Assembly (NCBI GenBank): GCA_024641705.1 | Contig: JAHECO010000007.1 | Span: 62,001 to 126,000 of the forward strand | DNA from: Candidatus Kryptoniota bacterium | GTDB lineage: Bacteria > Bacteroidota > Ignavibacteria > Kryptoniales > JAKASW01 | DNA: 64,000 nt | Direction: 5' to 3' | Shown: positions 51,196 to 60,130 of the stretch, one piece after another | Position numbering within the stretch: position 1 is the first letter of the stretch | Layout: each line of letters opens with the position of its first letter | The notes under the pieces: generated by a model | What the model was told of the DNA's origin: nothing | Database searches by the model: none | The model's input: the letters and a program-made list of their open reading frames with translations, nothing else | Translations under genes and position numbers: made by a program

Positions 51196-52182
51196 ATGCG
51201 TTTCTTCCCAAGGACTAACGTCGACTTCATCGGCAAGCGCCACAAATGGTACACGGTTTCCGCGAGCCTCATTCTCATAGGCCTGGTCACGATGGCGATC
51301 CGGGGATTGAACTACGGTATCGATTTCAAGGGCGGCACGGAACTTACGCTCAGCTTCACTCCGGCAGTCAGTGTCGGTGAGGTGCGCTCATCCATGAACA
51401 AGATCGGGCACGGCGATGCCGAGATAAAGACGTTCGGCTCGACGAACCAGCTTCTCATCCGCGTGAAGGCATCCGAGCAGGAGGAGAATACAAGCCAGCA
51501 GATCATGAATCAGCTGAAGCAGAGCTTCCCGGACACCCGGATCGTCCTGCTGCAGGACAACAAGATCGGCCCGCAGATCGGGCAGGAGCTGAGGCGGGAT
51601 GCCGTCATAGCTATCTTTTACAGCCTGATCGCGATCCTGATATACGTTTCGTTGAGGTTCCAGTTTATCTATGCGGTGGGCGCGGTCGTCGCACTGTTTC
51701 ACGACGTGCTCATTACACTCGGGGCGGTCGCGATTTGCGGCTGGCTGATCCCGTGGCTCAATCTCCAGATAGACCAGACCATGGTTGCAGCATTTCTTAC
51801 GCTGGTCGGTTACTCGATGAACGACACCGTCGTTATCTTCGACAGGATCAGGGAAAACCTGAAGATATATAAGGGCGAGAATCTGATCCGGGTAATGAAC
51901 AGAAGCATCAACGACACGCTCAGCCGCACGATTATCACATCGGGTACCGCGTTTGCCGTTCTGCTTGTGCTGCTGATATTCGGCGGCGAAGTCACGAGAG
52001 GATTTGCGTTTGCAATGTTGGTCGGTGTCATCACAGGAACCTACTCTTCCATTTACGTCGCCTCTGCTATCGTGGTGGACTACAACGTGTATGTCAAGAA
52101 GGCAGACCTCAAGTTGGGAGAGAAGCAGTCACCAGTGCTCGAAATCGAGAGGCCTTATGAAGTTGCAGCAAAAAGAGCTTGA
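51196..52182 (+). CDS. secF: protein translocase subunit SecF
   Basis: 328 aa. FFPRTNVDFIGKRHKWYTVSASLILIGLVTMAIRGLNYGIDFKGGTELTL, PQIGQELRRDAVIAIFYSLIAILIYVSLRF, GYSMNDTVVIFDRIREN and IITSGTAFAVLLVLLIFGGEVTRGFAFAMLVGVITGTYSSIYVAS. Six helices, complete. The last 26 bases are overlapped by the following STAS gene. Confidence 0.95.
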   Translation: MRFFPRTNVDFIGKRHKWYTVSASLILIGLVTMAIRGLNYGIDFKGGTELTLSFTPAVSVGEVRSSMNKIGHGDAEIKTFGSTNQLLIRVKASEQEENTSQQIMNQLKQSFPDTRIVLLQDNKIGPQIGQELRRDAVIAIFYSLIAILIYVSLRFQFIYAVGAVVALFHDVLITLGAVAICGWLIPWLNLQIDQTMVAAFLTLVGYSMNDTVVIFDRIRENLKIYKGENLIRVMNRSINDTLSRTIITSGTAFAVLLVLLIFGGEVTRGFAFAMLVGVITGTYSSIYVASAIVVDYNVYVKKADLKLGEKQSPVLEIERPYEVAAKRA

Positions 52183-52498
52183 CGGCGGCATAATACTCTT
52201 CGAAATAGAAGGGAATATCGTCGGCGGTCCGGACGCGATGAGCCTCAACGACGAAGTGCGGAGGCTTATCGAGGGGGGCAAGAAGAAGTTCATCATCGAC
52301 ATGGGGTCTGTCGAGCACATCAACAGCAGCGGACTCGGCATTCTGATAGCCAGCCTGAACGTGGTGCGTCAGGCAGGCGGAGACCTGAAAGTCGCAAACG
52401 TCAGCCCGCGAGTCCTGGATTTGCTGAAGATCACGAAGCTTAACCAGATATTCGAATCATACAAGTCGATCGACGAGGCTCTGAAGAACCTCACGTAG
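52157..52498 (+). CDS. STAS-domain protein, second anti-sigma-antagonist-like
   Basis: 113 aa from ATG 52157, inside the 3' end of secF. STAS domain: ILFEIEGNIVGGPDAMSLNDEVRRLIEGGKKKFIIDMGSVEHINSSGLGILIASLNVVRQAGGDLKVANV with the canonical serine pair S57-S58 in NSSGLG. It is the second STAS protein in the window; the partner-switch set at 13709-18418 could supply its kinase and phosphatase. The overlap with secF suggests co-translation. Confidence 0.87.
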   Translation: MKLQQKELDGGIILFEIEGNIVGGPDAMSLNDEVRRLIEGGKKKFIIDMGSVEHINSSGLGILIASLNVVRQAGGDLKVANVSPRVLDLLKITKLNQIFESYKSIDEALKNLT

Positions 52499-52630
52499 TT
52501 TCAATTCCCGACGCCTATCCTGAGAACGGGACAGGTTTGAATTCTTGATTCTCAGCTTTCCCTGGGCAAGCCTGCGGACGAGATATATAATTCGAAATTC
52601 AACATTTAAAATTCAAAATTCTTAATTCCA

Positions 52631-53899
52631 ATGCCGGTTAAAGTAATTGTCGGTGCGCAGTGGGGCGACGAGGGCAAGGGCAAAATCGTCGACCTGCTCA
52701 GCGAGAACGTCGATATAGTCGCCCGCTATCAGGGCGGAGCGAACGCGGGGCATACGGTTGTGGTCGGGGGCAAGACTTACGTCCTCCACCTCATACCGTC
52801 GGGGATCCTTCATCCCGATGTCGTATGCGTCATAGGTAACGGGGTTGTCCTCGATCCGCAGGCTTTCCTCGACGAGGTCGCCTTTCTCGAGTCCCTCAAC
52901 ATCAAAGTTAGAGGGAGGGTCCGTATCTCTCACAACGCCCATCTGATAATGCCCTATCACAAGCTCATAGACTCTCTGAAAGAGCAGGGGGCATCTAAGA
53001 TCGGAACCACCGGGCGAGGGATTGGCCCGGCCTACATAGACAAGTTTGCCCGTGTCGGCGTTAAGATAGTCGACCTGCTCCACCGCGACGTGCTCGTTAA
53101 GAAAATCCGGTCGAATATCGACGACAAGAACCAGCTGCTCAGCAAGATTTATCACTCGTCGGAAATGAATGTCGACGAGATAGTGGAGCAATACCTGCAG
53201 TTCGACAAGCAGCTCGACGAGTTCATTACCGATACTTCGCTGTACCTCGGCAGGGCGTTGAAAGAAGGGAAGAAAGTCCTCGCGGAAGGTGCCCAGGGAG
53301 CGATGCTCGATGTGGACTTCGGGACGTACCCTTACGTGACTTCGTCAAACCCGACAAGCGGCGGCGCGTGCACAGGGTTGGGAATCCCGCCGACGGCGGT
53401 CGACTCGATCACGGGTGTCGCGAAGGCGTACACCACGAGAGTCGGAAACGGCCCCTTTCCAACCGAGCAAATCAACGAGACGGGCGAAACGCTCAGGAAA
53501 GTTGGAGGCGAGTACGGGGCAACCACCGGCAGGCCGAGAAGGTGCGGCTGGCTCGACCTCTTCAGCCTGAAATACTCCGTTATGATCAACGGCATCGAAG
53601 AGCTGGCACTGACCAAACTGGATGTCCTCGACGGCTTCGATAACATAAAGGTATGCGTCGGCTACAAGTATCAGGACAAACCGCTGAAATCTTTCCCGCT
53701 TGATCTGTGCACTATCGAGGATATCGAACCGGTCTATGAAACGCTCCCTGGATGGAAATCAGGGATTGCCGGTGCGAAGAGTTATGCGGAACTCCCCGCG
53801 AACTGCAAGTCGTATATAGAGTTTATTGAGAAATACCTGGAAGCGCCCGTTAAGCTTGTGTCAGTGGGAGCTACCCGGAACCAGACTATATTGAGATAA
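52631..53899 (+). CDS. purA: adenylosuccinate synthetase
   Basis: 422 aa. GAQWGDEGKGKIVDLLSENVDIVARYQGGANAGHTVVV, TTGRGIGPAYIDK, EGAQGAMLDVDFGTYPYVTSSNPTSGGAC, TTGRPRRCGWLD. Catalyses IMP + Asp + GTP to adenylosuccinate, the first AMP-specific step. Complete, normal length. The 132-base gap before it ends in an AT-rich stretch (52581-52629). Confidence 0.96.
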   Translation: MPVKVIVGAQWGDEGKGKIVDLLSENVDIVARYQGGANAGHTVVVGGKTYVLHLIPSGILHPDVVCVIGNGVVLDPQAFLDEVAFLESLNIKVRGRVRISHNAHLIMPYHKLIDSLKEQGASKIGTTGRGIGPAYIDKFARVGVKIVDLLHRDVLVKKIRSNIDDKNQLLSKIYHSSEMNVDEIVEQYLQFDKQLDEFITDTSLYLGRALKEGKKVLAEGAQGAMLDVDFGTYPYVTSSNPTSGGACTGLGIPPTAVDSITGVAKAYTTRVGNGPFPTEQINETGETLRKVGGEYGATTGRPRRCGWLDLFSLKYSVMINGIEELALTKLDVLDGFDNIKVCVGYKYQDKPLKSFPLDLCTIEDIEPVYETLPGWKSGIAGAKSYAELPANCKSYIEFIEKYLEAPVKLVSVGATRNQTILR

Positions 53900-53962
53900 G
53901 TCATCGGTTCCAATTGCCGGGCGGTCAGGCACTGCCCGGAGATGCGCTGGGGGCAATAAAAA

Positions 53963-54003
53963 ACTGCGGCAACTTGGGGTTTTCATTCCCGACGTGCCGC
54001 AGT
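53963..54003 (-). terminator. terminator of the SurA/PpiC gene (possibly bidirectional)
   Basis: ACTGCGGCA (53963-53971) pairs with TGCCGCAGT (53995-54003). On the minus strand the stem is followed by TTTTTTATTG, a good U-tract, ~52 bases after the foldase stop. On the plus strand, downstream of purA, the tail is CTTTCC. Confidence 0.7.
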
Positions 54004-54055
54004 CTTTCCGAAATCACCTATTAAGCTGCCCGATTAAAGTAACCGGGCTTGACAG

Positions 54056-56176
54056 CTAGTCCTGCCTGAATATCTTCGACCGGTTATCTTCGATCGACGC
54101 CGTCTCCTTCAGATGTTGGAGCCAGTCGTTGACAATCCGCGCCTTCTCTCTCTGCATCAGCTGCTGCATGAGAGTCAGCCGCTGGATTTTGAAGGCGGTC
54201 GTGTCGAACGGCGTCTTGCTCAGAAGCTGCATGACATACACTCCCGAGTTGCCCTCGAACGCGGGTGAAACCTGCCCGGGCTTCAGTCTAGTTGCCTCGG
54301 CCAGGAACGCGTAATCTCTCCCGACGCCGGCCACATAGCCGGAATACCTGAAATCTCCCGTCACGCTGTAGTTCAGCCGTGAGTCGAGCCGGGCCAAAGC
54401 ACTCAGGCTGTCGCCCGCGGGTAGTTTCTTCTTGAGCTGCTCGGCGTAAGAGAGTGCCTTGTCGAACTGCTTCTGCCTTATAATCTTCGATTTTATCTGG
54501 GCGGATACCTTGTCGAAGGGGGTGACCGATGCGTCCTTGATATCGCTGATCATGAAAACGCCGTATCCCTGCGGGAGTGTCGTTATGTCGCTGATGTCGC
54601 CGAGCGATCCATCGAACGTCCAGTCGGCGAGCACCTTGTTGCTCCCGATCGAAGGTATGAAATCTCCCTTTGTGAACGGAGGGGTCTGATTAATCTGGGC
54701 TCCGATCGTGTTGGCAGCCGTGGCGAACCCGTCCTGCTTTGCTATGTAGATAAAATCTTCGGCATGCTGCTTCAAAACGTCCTTGGTCTGCTGGGAAGCC
54801 TTTATGCTCATCTCGATATCGGCGACCTTGAGCTCGCGCGAGTCCTTTCCGAGGACCTTTATTATGTGAAGGCCGAACTGCGTTCTCACCGGACCGATGA
54901 CCTGTCCAACTCTCCCGCGGAATGCCGCATCCTCGAAGGGTTTCACCATAGCGCCTTTCCCGAACCATCCGAGGTCACCGCCGTTCCTTGCAGAGCCCGG
55001 GTCCTGCGAGTATTCCCTGGCAAGCGCAGCGAAGTCGCCGCCTGACCTGGCTTCCTTCAGTATCTTGTCGGCCAGCTTGTAAGCAGAGACGGAATCGGGT
55101 CCCGGTGGGACCTGCAGAAGGATGTGCGCGGCGTTCACGTACTCGTTCTTGCCGTTTTGCTGGTCGATTACTTTTATCAGGTGGTATCCGTCCTGGCCGA
55201 GGAAAGGCCCAACCACTTCGCCCTTCTTCGCGTCGAATGCCTTAGTCTCCACGATCGGGTCGAGCTGGCCATGGCTGACAAACTTATCGTTGTAGGGGGT
55301 CTCGGAGTATTCTTTCACGAGGTCCAGGAAGTTTGTCCCGCCGTGCGCCAGCACCGCGGCCTGGTCCATCTCATTCTTTACCTGGGTGCTGTCGTCTTGT
55401 GAGGGCCTGATCGGGAACAGCACGTATTTCAGACTCCTGGTTGCCTGTGTTCTGAAATCATCCTGGTGGGAAGAATAATAATCTCTCATTTCCGATTCGG
55501 ATACCTGGATCGATGAATCGGGGAAGAGAACTGCCGGCGGGAACATGACGTACCCGGCATTGAGCTTCTGGCTCTGCTCGGCGAACTGCATGCGTAACTG
55601 TTCTTCCGGGATCCTTACGGCGCCGAACAACCTGGCAGTAAGTTTGTCCTGCAACCGCTGGGCCTTCAGGTAGGTTTGTATGTTCGACCAGAACTGCTGC
55701 ACTTCGGGACGGTTTGAAGCAAGAGCTTCCTGCAGTATCTGCCGGTTGAGGTGCCCGGTTGAATCCTCGAAGTTTCTTTTTACGACATCCGGTAAACTCT
55801 CGGGATTTTGCGTGACCCAGTTTACGATTTCCTGGTCGGTGACGAAGACTCCGAGCCTGCGAGCGGCCTGATCGACGAGGATCTGGTTGACAAGCCCATC
55901 CCAGACCTGGTCGCGGAGTTGAGCCATCGTCTTGTCGTCCGGATCCTGCTTTGTCGCAGACTTGTACTGGTCGATTGAGTTCTGGAGGTCCTTCTCAAAT
56001 TCCTGGTAGGTTATTTCCTGCCCGTTGACCTTTCCGACTATGTTACCCGTGTACTGTCGTCCCTGACGGCCGGTAATGTCCATGCCCCACTCGAACACGA
56101 TCATTGCGATAAAAAGAATAGCAAGACCAATCAAGATCGCGGGCATATTGTCCCGCATTCTAGTCATTATTGGCAT
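54056..56176 (-). CDS. SurA/PpiD-type peptidyl-prolyl isomerase, membrane-anchored
   Basis: 706 aa, minus strand. N-terminal helix (MPAILIGLAILFIAMIVFEWGMD) anchors it in the inner membrane, as in PpiD. A SurA_N-like region (GKVNGQEITYQEFEKDLQNSIDQY ... LVNQILVDQAARRLGV) is followed by parvulin domains (KNEYVNAAHILLQVPPG ... GDLGWFGKGAMVKPFEDAAF ... GPVRTQFGLHIIKVL). It helps folding of exported proteins in the periplasm. Start ATG 56176 has GAGAGGAAG ~11 bases upstream. The 334-base region to arsR on the other strand holds no other gene. Confidence 0.9.
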   Translation of the reverse strand: MPIMTRMRDNMPAILIGLAILFIAMIVFEWGMDITGRQGRQYTGNIVGKVNGQEITYQEFEKDLQNSIDQYKSATKQDPDDKTMAQLRDQVWDGLVNQILVDQAARRLGVFVTDQEIVNWVTQNPESLPDVVKRNFEDSTGHLNRQILQEALASNRPEVQQFWSNIQTYLKAQRLQDKLTARLFGAVRIPEEQLRMQFAEQSQKLNAGYVMFPPAVLFPDSSIQVSESEMRDYYSSHQDDFRTQATRSLKYVLFPIRPSQDDSTQVKNEMDQAAVLAHGGTNFLDLVKEYSETPYNDKFVSHGQLDPIVETKAFDAKKGEVVGPFLGQDGYHLIKVIDQQNGKNEYVNAAHILLQVPPGPDSVSAYKLADKILKEARSGGDFAALAREYSQDPGSARNGGDLGWFGKGAMVKPFEDAAFRGRVGQVIGPVRTQFGLHIIKVLGKDSRELKVADIEMSIKASQQTKDVLKQHAEDFIYIAKQDGFATAANTIGAQINQTPPFTKGDFIPSIGSNKVLADWTFDGSLGDISDITTLPQGYGVFMISDIKDASVTPFDKVSAQIKSKIIRQKQFDKALSYAEQLKKKLPAGDSLSALARLDSRLNYSVTGDFRYSGYVAGVGRDYAFLAEATRLKPGQVSPAFEGNSGVYVMQLLSKTPFDTTAFKIQRLTLMQQLMQREKARIVNDWLQHLKETASIEDNRSKIFRQD

Positions 56177-56475
56177 ATTAGGAAATCTTCCTCTCGAACA
56201 AAGTTTCCCCGAAAAAGTGTTCCTTCGTCGGGTTTGGTTGAAGACTGTTCAGCAGTAAAGCTTCGATTCGCCTCCGCGGGCGAGGCCGGCGTCAGGTCAG
56301 GTATCTCTCTACACGGCCGGGTGTCGCATGTGCCGGAGATTCAATGGCTTTGCCGCTTTGGAACAAAAATATAACCGCAAGGCGCCTGAAAATCAATTTA
56401 CGCGATTTTCTGGGGGCGGTAGGCAGCCGTGGGACGTTAGATCTTCCGACTTGCTTTCTCGACCCGGGTTGATTA

Positions 56476-56497
56476 CATTTCGATAGTTGACGAAATG
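56476..56497 (+). promoter_or_regulatory. candidate ArsR operator
   Basis: CATTTCG (56476-56482), 8-base spacer, CGAAATG (56491-56497): a perfect 7-bp inverted repeat ending 13 bases before the arsR start. ArsR/SmtB repressors bind imperfect dyads of this size close to their own start, so autorepression is likely. Confidence 0.55.
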
Positions 56498-56510
56498 AAG
56501 GATTAAGGAA

Positions 56511-56858
56511 ATGAACAGGCAAGTCGTAAAGTTGTTCAAGGCGCTCGGGGATCCTAACCGCATACGGATCATCAAGATGCTGGAGGAACGAGATCTCTGC
56601 GTCTGCGAGGTGAGGGAAATCCTCGACCTTTCCAATTCGACCGTCTCGAAACATCTGTCTATCCTTCACGACGCAGGACTCATTACTCAGACGAAAGAGG
56701 GGAAATGGGTGAATTACGGCCTGAACTCAAAGTCGGATATCGATATGGTCCGGTCCGTAATCTCCATGCTCAAGTCTTCTCTTCTTGACGACGATGTGAT
56801 CCGAAAGGATTCTGAATTCGTGAAGAAGGTGGACCGGAACGACATATGTCAGGTCTGA
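56511..56858 (+). CDS. arsR: ArsR-family arsenic-responsive repressor
   Basis: 115 aa. Winged-helix domain: LFKALGDPNRIRIIKMLEERDLCVCEVREILDLSNSTVSKHLSILHDAGLI. C30 and C32 (LCVCEV) lie at the start of the DNA-recognition helix where As(III) binds in the ArsR family. Releases the operon when arsenite or antimonite is bound. AAGGAA precedes the ATG; the inverted repeat at 56476 is the probable operator. Confidence 0.9.
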   Translation: MNRQVVKLFKALGDPNRIRIIKMLEERDLCVCEVREILDLSNSTVSKHLSILHDAGLITQTKEGKWVNYGLNSKSDIDMVRSVISMLKSSLLDDDVIRKDSEFVKKVDRNDICQV

Positions 56859-56927
56859 CGTCGCCGTGCCTCGGCTGCGAGGCGGCGGCTCTTCAATGCT
56901 AACATCATTCAAACAAAGAGCTGAAAA

Positions 56928-57176
56928 ATGATTATCAAAGTCTTAGGGTCGGGATGTCCCAACTGCAAAACCCTGGAGCGTCGCGCCATGCAGGCGGTTG
57001 AGGAGTTGAACGTCCGGGCCGAAATCGCTGAGGTGAGGGATTTCAAGGAAATTGCGTCGTACGGGGTAATGCATACTCCTGGGCTCGTCATAAACGAAAA
57101 AGTCGTCTCAGCCGGACACGTCCCAAAAGTTGAAGAGATAAAATCCCTTATCATGCAAAACATGGAAACGGCCTGA
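56928..57176 (+). CDS. thioredoxin-like redox protein (TM0996/MTH895 type)
   Basis: 82 aa. MIIKVLGSGCPNCKTLERRAMQAVEELN with CxxC (C10, C13) and VMHTPGLVINEKVVSAGHVP matches small redox-active disulfide proteins (thioredoxin-3 family). These frequently sit beside permease and arsenate genes. It may supply electrons to ArsC or the permease. Its stop overlaps the permease ATG (TGATG). Confidence 0.87.
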   Translation: MIIKVLGSGCPNCKTLERRAMQAVEELNVRAEIAEVRDFKEIASYGVMHTPGLVINEKVVSAGHVPKVEEIKSLIMQNMETA

Positions 57177-58189
57177 TGCTGAAATCGAAATCGCGGTGGC
57201 AGGCTCTTGGCTTTGTCGCGGGGCTATTGGCCCTGTATTGGTTCCTTCAACCGTTCGTTGACCTTATCCTGTCTTTGTTCCCACTTGAAAACGGGAGCCG
57301 CCTGGCGGATGCCGTTCGCTTCTTCGTGTTCGAGGCTCCCAAGGTGCTCCTGCTTCTTGCAATAGTGGTCTTCGTTGTCGGGATAGTGAGGAGCTATTTC
57401 TCTCCGGAAAGGACGAGGCGGCTGCTGGCAAACAGGTCTTCGCTTGTCGGTAATTTCATGGGAAGCACACTCGGGATCGTCACCCCATTCTGCTCCTGTT
57501 CGGCCGTGCCGCTTTTTATAGGCTTCGTCGAAGCGGGTGTCCCGCTCGGAGCAACGTTCTCTTTTCTCATCGCCGCACCGATGATAAACGAAGTCGCAGC
57601 AGTGCTCCTGCTCGGCCTCTTCGGGTGGGAAACAACTCTCTTATACATTTCCACGGGACTCTCCATCGCGATCCTCGCAGGCTTCATTATCGGGAAGCTC
57701 AGACTGGAGCGTTATGTGGAAGAATGGGTGTACTCGGCAAAAGGGCCCGTGTCAGTTCCGGAAAGCAGGATGGATTTCGACGGCAGGATTCACTATGCCT
57801 TCGTTGCAGTCAGAGACATCGTCGGAAAGGTCTGGCCATATGTCGTGGCAGGAATAGCGGTAGGTGCCGGAATTCATGGCTATGTTCCTGGTGATTTCAT
57901 GTCCGGCATAATGGGCAAGTCCGCCTGGTGGGCCGTCCCCGTGTCTGTCGTCATAGGAGTCCCGTTGTATTCAAATGCCGCAGGCATTATCCCGATAATG
58001 CAGGCGCTGCTCGAGAAGGGTGTATCGCTGGGTACTGCGCTCGCCTTCATGATGTCCGTTATTGGACTATCTTTCCCGGAGACTATTATCCTGCGCAAGG
58101 TGCTCAAACTCCGATTGATCGCGGTTTTCGTCGGGGTCGTTGCTGCTGGGATAATGACTGTAGGATATCTTTTCAATTTCATCTACTGA
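57176..58189 (+). CDS. permease of the DUF318/ArsP (SO_0444-like) family
   Basis: 337 aa with about ten hydrophobic helices. Conserved motif GIVTPFCSCSAVPLFIGFVEAGVPLGATFSFLIAAPMINEVAAVLL, including the CSC pair. This matches the permease family that includes ArsP (organoarsenical efflux). Usually encoded next to the small CxxC redox protein, as here. Substrate may be an arsenic compound or another soft metal; the operon supports arsenic. Confidence 0.85.
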   Translation: MLKSKSRWQALGFVAGLLALYWFLQPFVDLILSLFPLENGSRLADAVRFFVFEAPKVLLLLAIVVFVVGIVRSYFSPERTRRLLANRSSLVGNFMGSTLGIVTPFCSCSAVPLFIGFVEAGVPLGATFSFLIAAPMINEVAAVLLLGLFGWETTLLYISTGLSIAILAGFIIGKLRLERYVEEWVYSAKGPVSVPESRMDFDGRIHYAFVAVRDIVGKVWPYVVAGIAVGAGIHGYVPGDFMSGIMGKSAWWAVPVSVVIGVPLYSNAAGIIPIMQALLEKGVSLGTALAFMMSVIGLSFPETIILRKVLKLRLIAVFVGVVAAGIMTVGYLFNFIY

Positions 58190-58212
58190 CTCATGCGCGT
58201 CCGAAGGCAATC

Positions 58213-58638
58213 ATGAAAAAGCGAATCCTTGTGCTCTGCACAGGCAATTCATGCCGCAGCCAAATGGCTGAAGGGATTCTAAAATCGTTCGATGATGAGC
58301 TGGAAGTGTTCTCGGCGGGAACGGCGCCGGCATTCCGCGTTCACCCGAAAGCCGTAGCGGTGATGAAGGAAATAGGAATCGACATCTCGCGGAACAGCAC
58401 GAAGAACGTTTCGGAGTTCCTCTCTCAGCCGTTCGATTACGTCATTACCGTATGCGACAATGCCAGGGAGACCTGTCCGTTCTTCACAGGGAAGGTAGGC
58501 AGGCGCCTGCATATGGGATTTGAGGACCCGGCCGGAGCCATCGGTACGGAAGAAAAAATACTCACGATGTTCAGGAAGGTCCGTGACGAAATCAGAGAAG
58601 AGTTCCATGATTTCTACCTCGCTGAACTGAAAGGATAG
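58213..58638 (+). CDS. arsC: arsenate reductase, thioredoxin-linked (LMW-PTP fold)
   Basis: 141 aa from ATG 58213, AAGG 6 bases upstream. P-loop C9-TGNS-C14-R15 (VLCTGNSCRSQMAEG) and the pair C81/C88 (TVCDNARETCPFF) match the S. aureus-type ArsC cysteine triad (C10, C82, C89). Reduces arsenate to arsenite using thioredoxin. A long upstream open frame inside the permease gene is rejected. Confidence 0.93.
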   Translation: MKKRILVLCTGNSCRSQMAEGILKSFDDELEVFSAGTAPAFRVHPKAVAVMKEIGIDISRNSTKNVSEFLSQPFDYVITVCDNARETCPFFTGKVGRRLHMGFEDPAGAIGTEEKILTMFRKVRDEIREEFHDFYLAELKG

Positions 58639-58642
58639 CGCA

Positions 58643-58726
58643 GTGAAGGAAGCGATACAGATTGCTGCAGGGCATAATGAGCCGGTGATAGGTCAGGTCC
58701 TCAACGGCCTCCAGGAAAGGCGGTGA
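58643..58726 (+). CDS. possible 27-aa peptide or gene remnant in the ars operon
   Basis: GTG 58643 has AAAGGA ~9 bases upstream and opens 27 codons ([20 protein letters not shown]... to TGA 58724-58726) that fill almost all of the gap between arsC and the arsenite carrier. It faintly recalls the beginning of a GNAT acetyltransferase. It could be a coupling peptide or the leftover of a deleted gene such as arsN. Weak evidence. Confidence 0.3.
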   Translation: MKEAIQIAAGHNEPVIGQVLNGLQERR

Positions 58727-58733
58727 GCTAACC

Positions 58734-59792
58734 GTGCAAGCGCTGCCTAAGAAGCTCTCCTTTTTTGACCGATACCTGACCCTCTGGATTTTCCTGACTA
58801 TGTTTCTCGGTGTCGCCGTGGGGTCGGTGTTCCCGCGTATTGCCGGCTTCTGGGACTCGATGACTTCCGGAACGACAAACATACCGATAGCGATCGGATT
58901 GATATTGATGATGTATCCGCCTCTCGCGAAAGTCAGGTACGAAGAACTCCCGAAGGTGTTCAGGAATGTCAGACTCCTCCTCCTATCTCTCCTTCAAAAT
59001 TGGATAGTCGGGCCGCTTGTGATGTTTTTCCTTGCCGTCGTTCTTCTCCCCGATAAGCCGGACCTGGCGGTCGGCGTTATACTCGTCGGGCTGGCCCGGT
59101 GTATCGCCATGGTCCTGGTATGGAACGATCTTGCAAAGGGAGACTCCGAGCTGGCGGCAGGACTGGTGGCGTTCAACGCGATCTTCCAGGTGTTCTTCTA
59201 CTCCTTTTACGCTTACGTCTTCATAACGGTTCTTCCTCCAATAGTGGGAATGAAAGGAATGGTTGTGAAGGTATCGGTACCGGAAATCGCGGGGACCGTC
59301 CTTGTTTACCTCGGCATCCCTTTCGCGGCCGGAATCCTGACGCGGTGGATCATGGTGAAACTGAGGGGGAAGGAATGGTACCACATGAAATTCGTGCCGA
59401 GGCTTTCCGTTCTGACTCCGGTTGCCCTTCTTTTCACGATCTTCGTGATGTTTTCGCTGAAGGGAGAAAAAATCGTTGAACTCCCGCTCGACGTTATTCG
59501 CGTCGCGATCCCGTACTCATTTTACTTTGCTATTATGTTTTTTGTGACGTTCTTCCTCGTCAGAAGGATGGGGGGATCGTACGAGAAGTCGGCGACGATG
59601 GCGTTCACTGCGGGCAGTAACGACTTCGAACTCGCAATCGCGGTTGCAGTCGCGGTGTTCGGGATAAACTCCCCGGCCGCATTTGCCACGGTAATCGGTC
59701 CGCTGGTCGAGGTGCCGGTGCTCATAAGCCTTGTCGACGTTTCGCTATGGTTCAGGAAGAGATTCTTTCCCGAAGCCTCGGAAGCGGATTAG
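58734..59792 (+). CDS. ACR3-family arsenite efflux carrier
   Basis: 352 aa from GTG 58734. About ten helices; [65 protein letters not shown] with the conserved cysteine, and [22 protein letters not shown]. Exports arsenite using the proton gradient. Last gene of the operon; about 340 bases follow before the mobile element, with no gene seen. Confidence 0.93.
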   Translation: MQALPKKLSFFDRYLTLWIFLTMFLGVAVGSVFPRIAGFWDSMTSGTTNIPIAIGLILMMYPPLAKVRYEELPKVFRNVRLLLLSLLQNWIVGPLVMFFLAVVLLPDKPDLAVGVILVGLARCIAMVLVWNDLAKGDSELAAGLVAFNAIFQVFFYSFYAYVFITVLPPIVGMKGMVVKVSVPEIAGTVLVYLGIPFAAGILTRWIMVKLRGKEWYHMKFVPRLSVLTPVALLFTIFVMFSLKGEKIVELPLDVIRVAIPYSFYFAIMFFVTFFLVRRMGGSYEKSATMAFTAGSNDFELAIAVAVAVFGINSPAAFATVIGPLVEVPVLISLVDVSLWFRKRFFPEASEAD

Positions 59793-60130
59793 GATACTTC
59801 GGGAAATAACGTGTTTGCAGTGCGGCCCATGCTGTTCTCTGGGCACCTCTCAACGCCCGGCGAAATTGCTTCCCTTCCGCCGACACCCTGACCATAGTGA
59901 GGCGGTGGATCGAAACACGACTTTCCCTGACTTTGCATCGGACTGCAGCGCCATATCGATCCCAGCGTCCCCCCGTGGGTTTTTCCGAAAGTGAGTTGAA
60001 TGACGCGGACGAAGGACTCATTGGCAGGAAGGAGACTCAGAACTCTGCTTTCGTTATAACTCTCTGTAATATCTACCCTATTGACTGTTAAGACTGTACG
60101 ACCCGAAAGCCCAGGCGGCTCACCCTGCGT

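Noticed and set aside
57928-58212. Upstream extension of arsC
   Set aside because: Runs antiparallel in character to the permease coding frame; ArsC begins MKKRILVLC at 58213.
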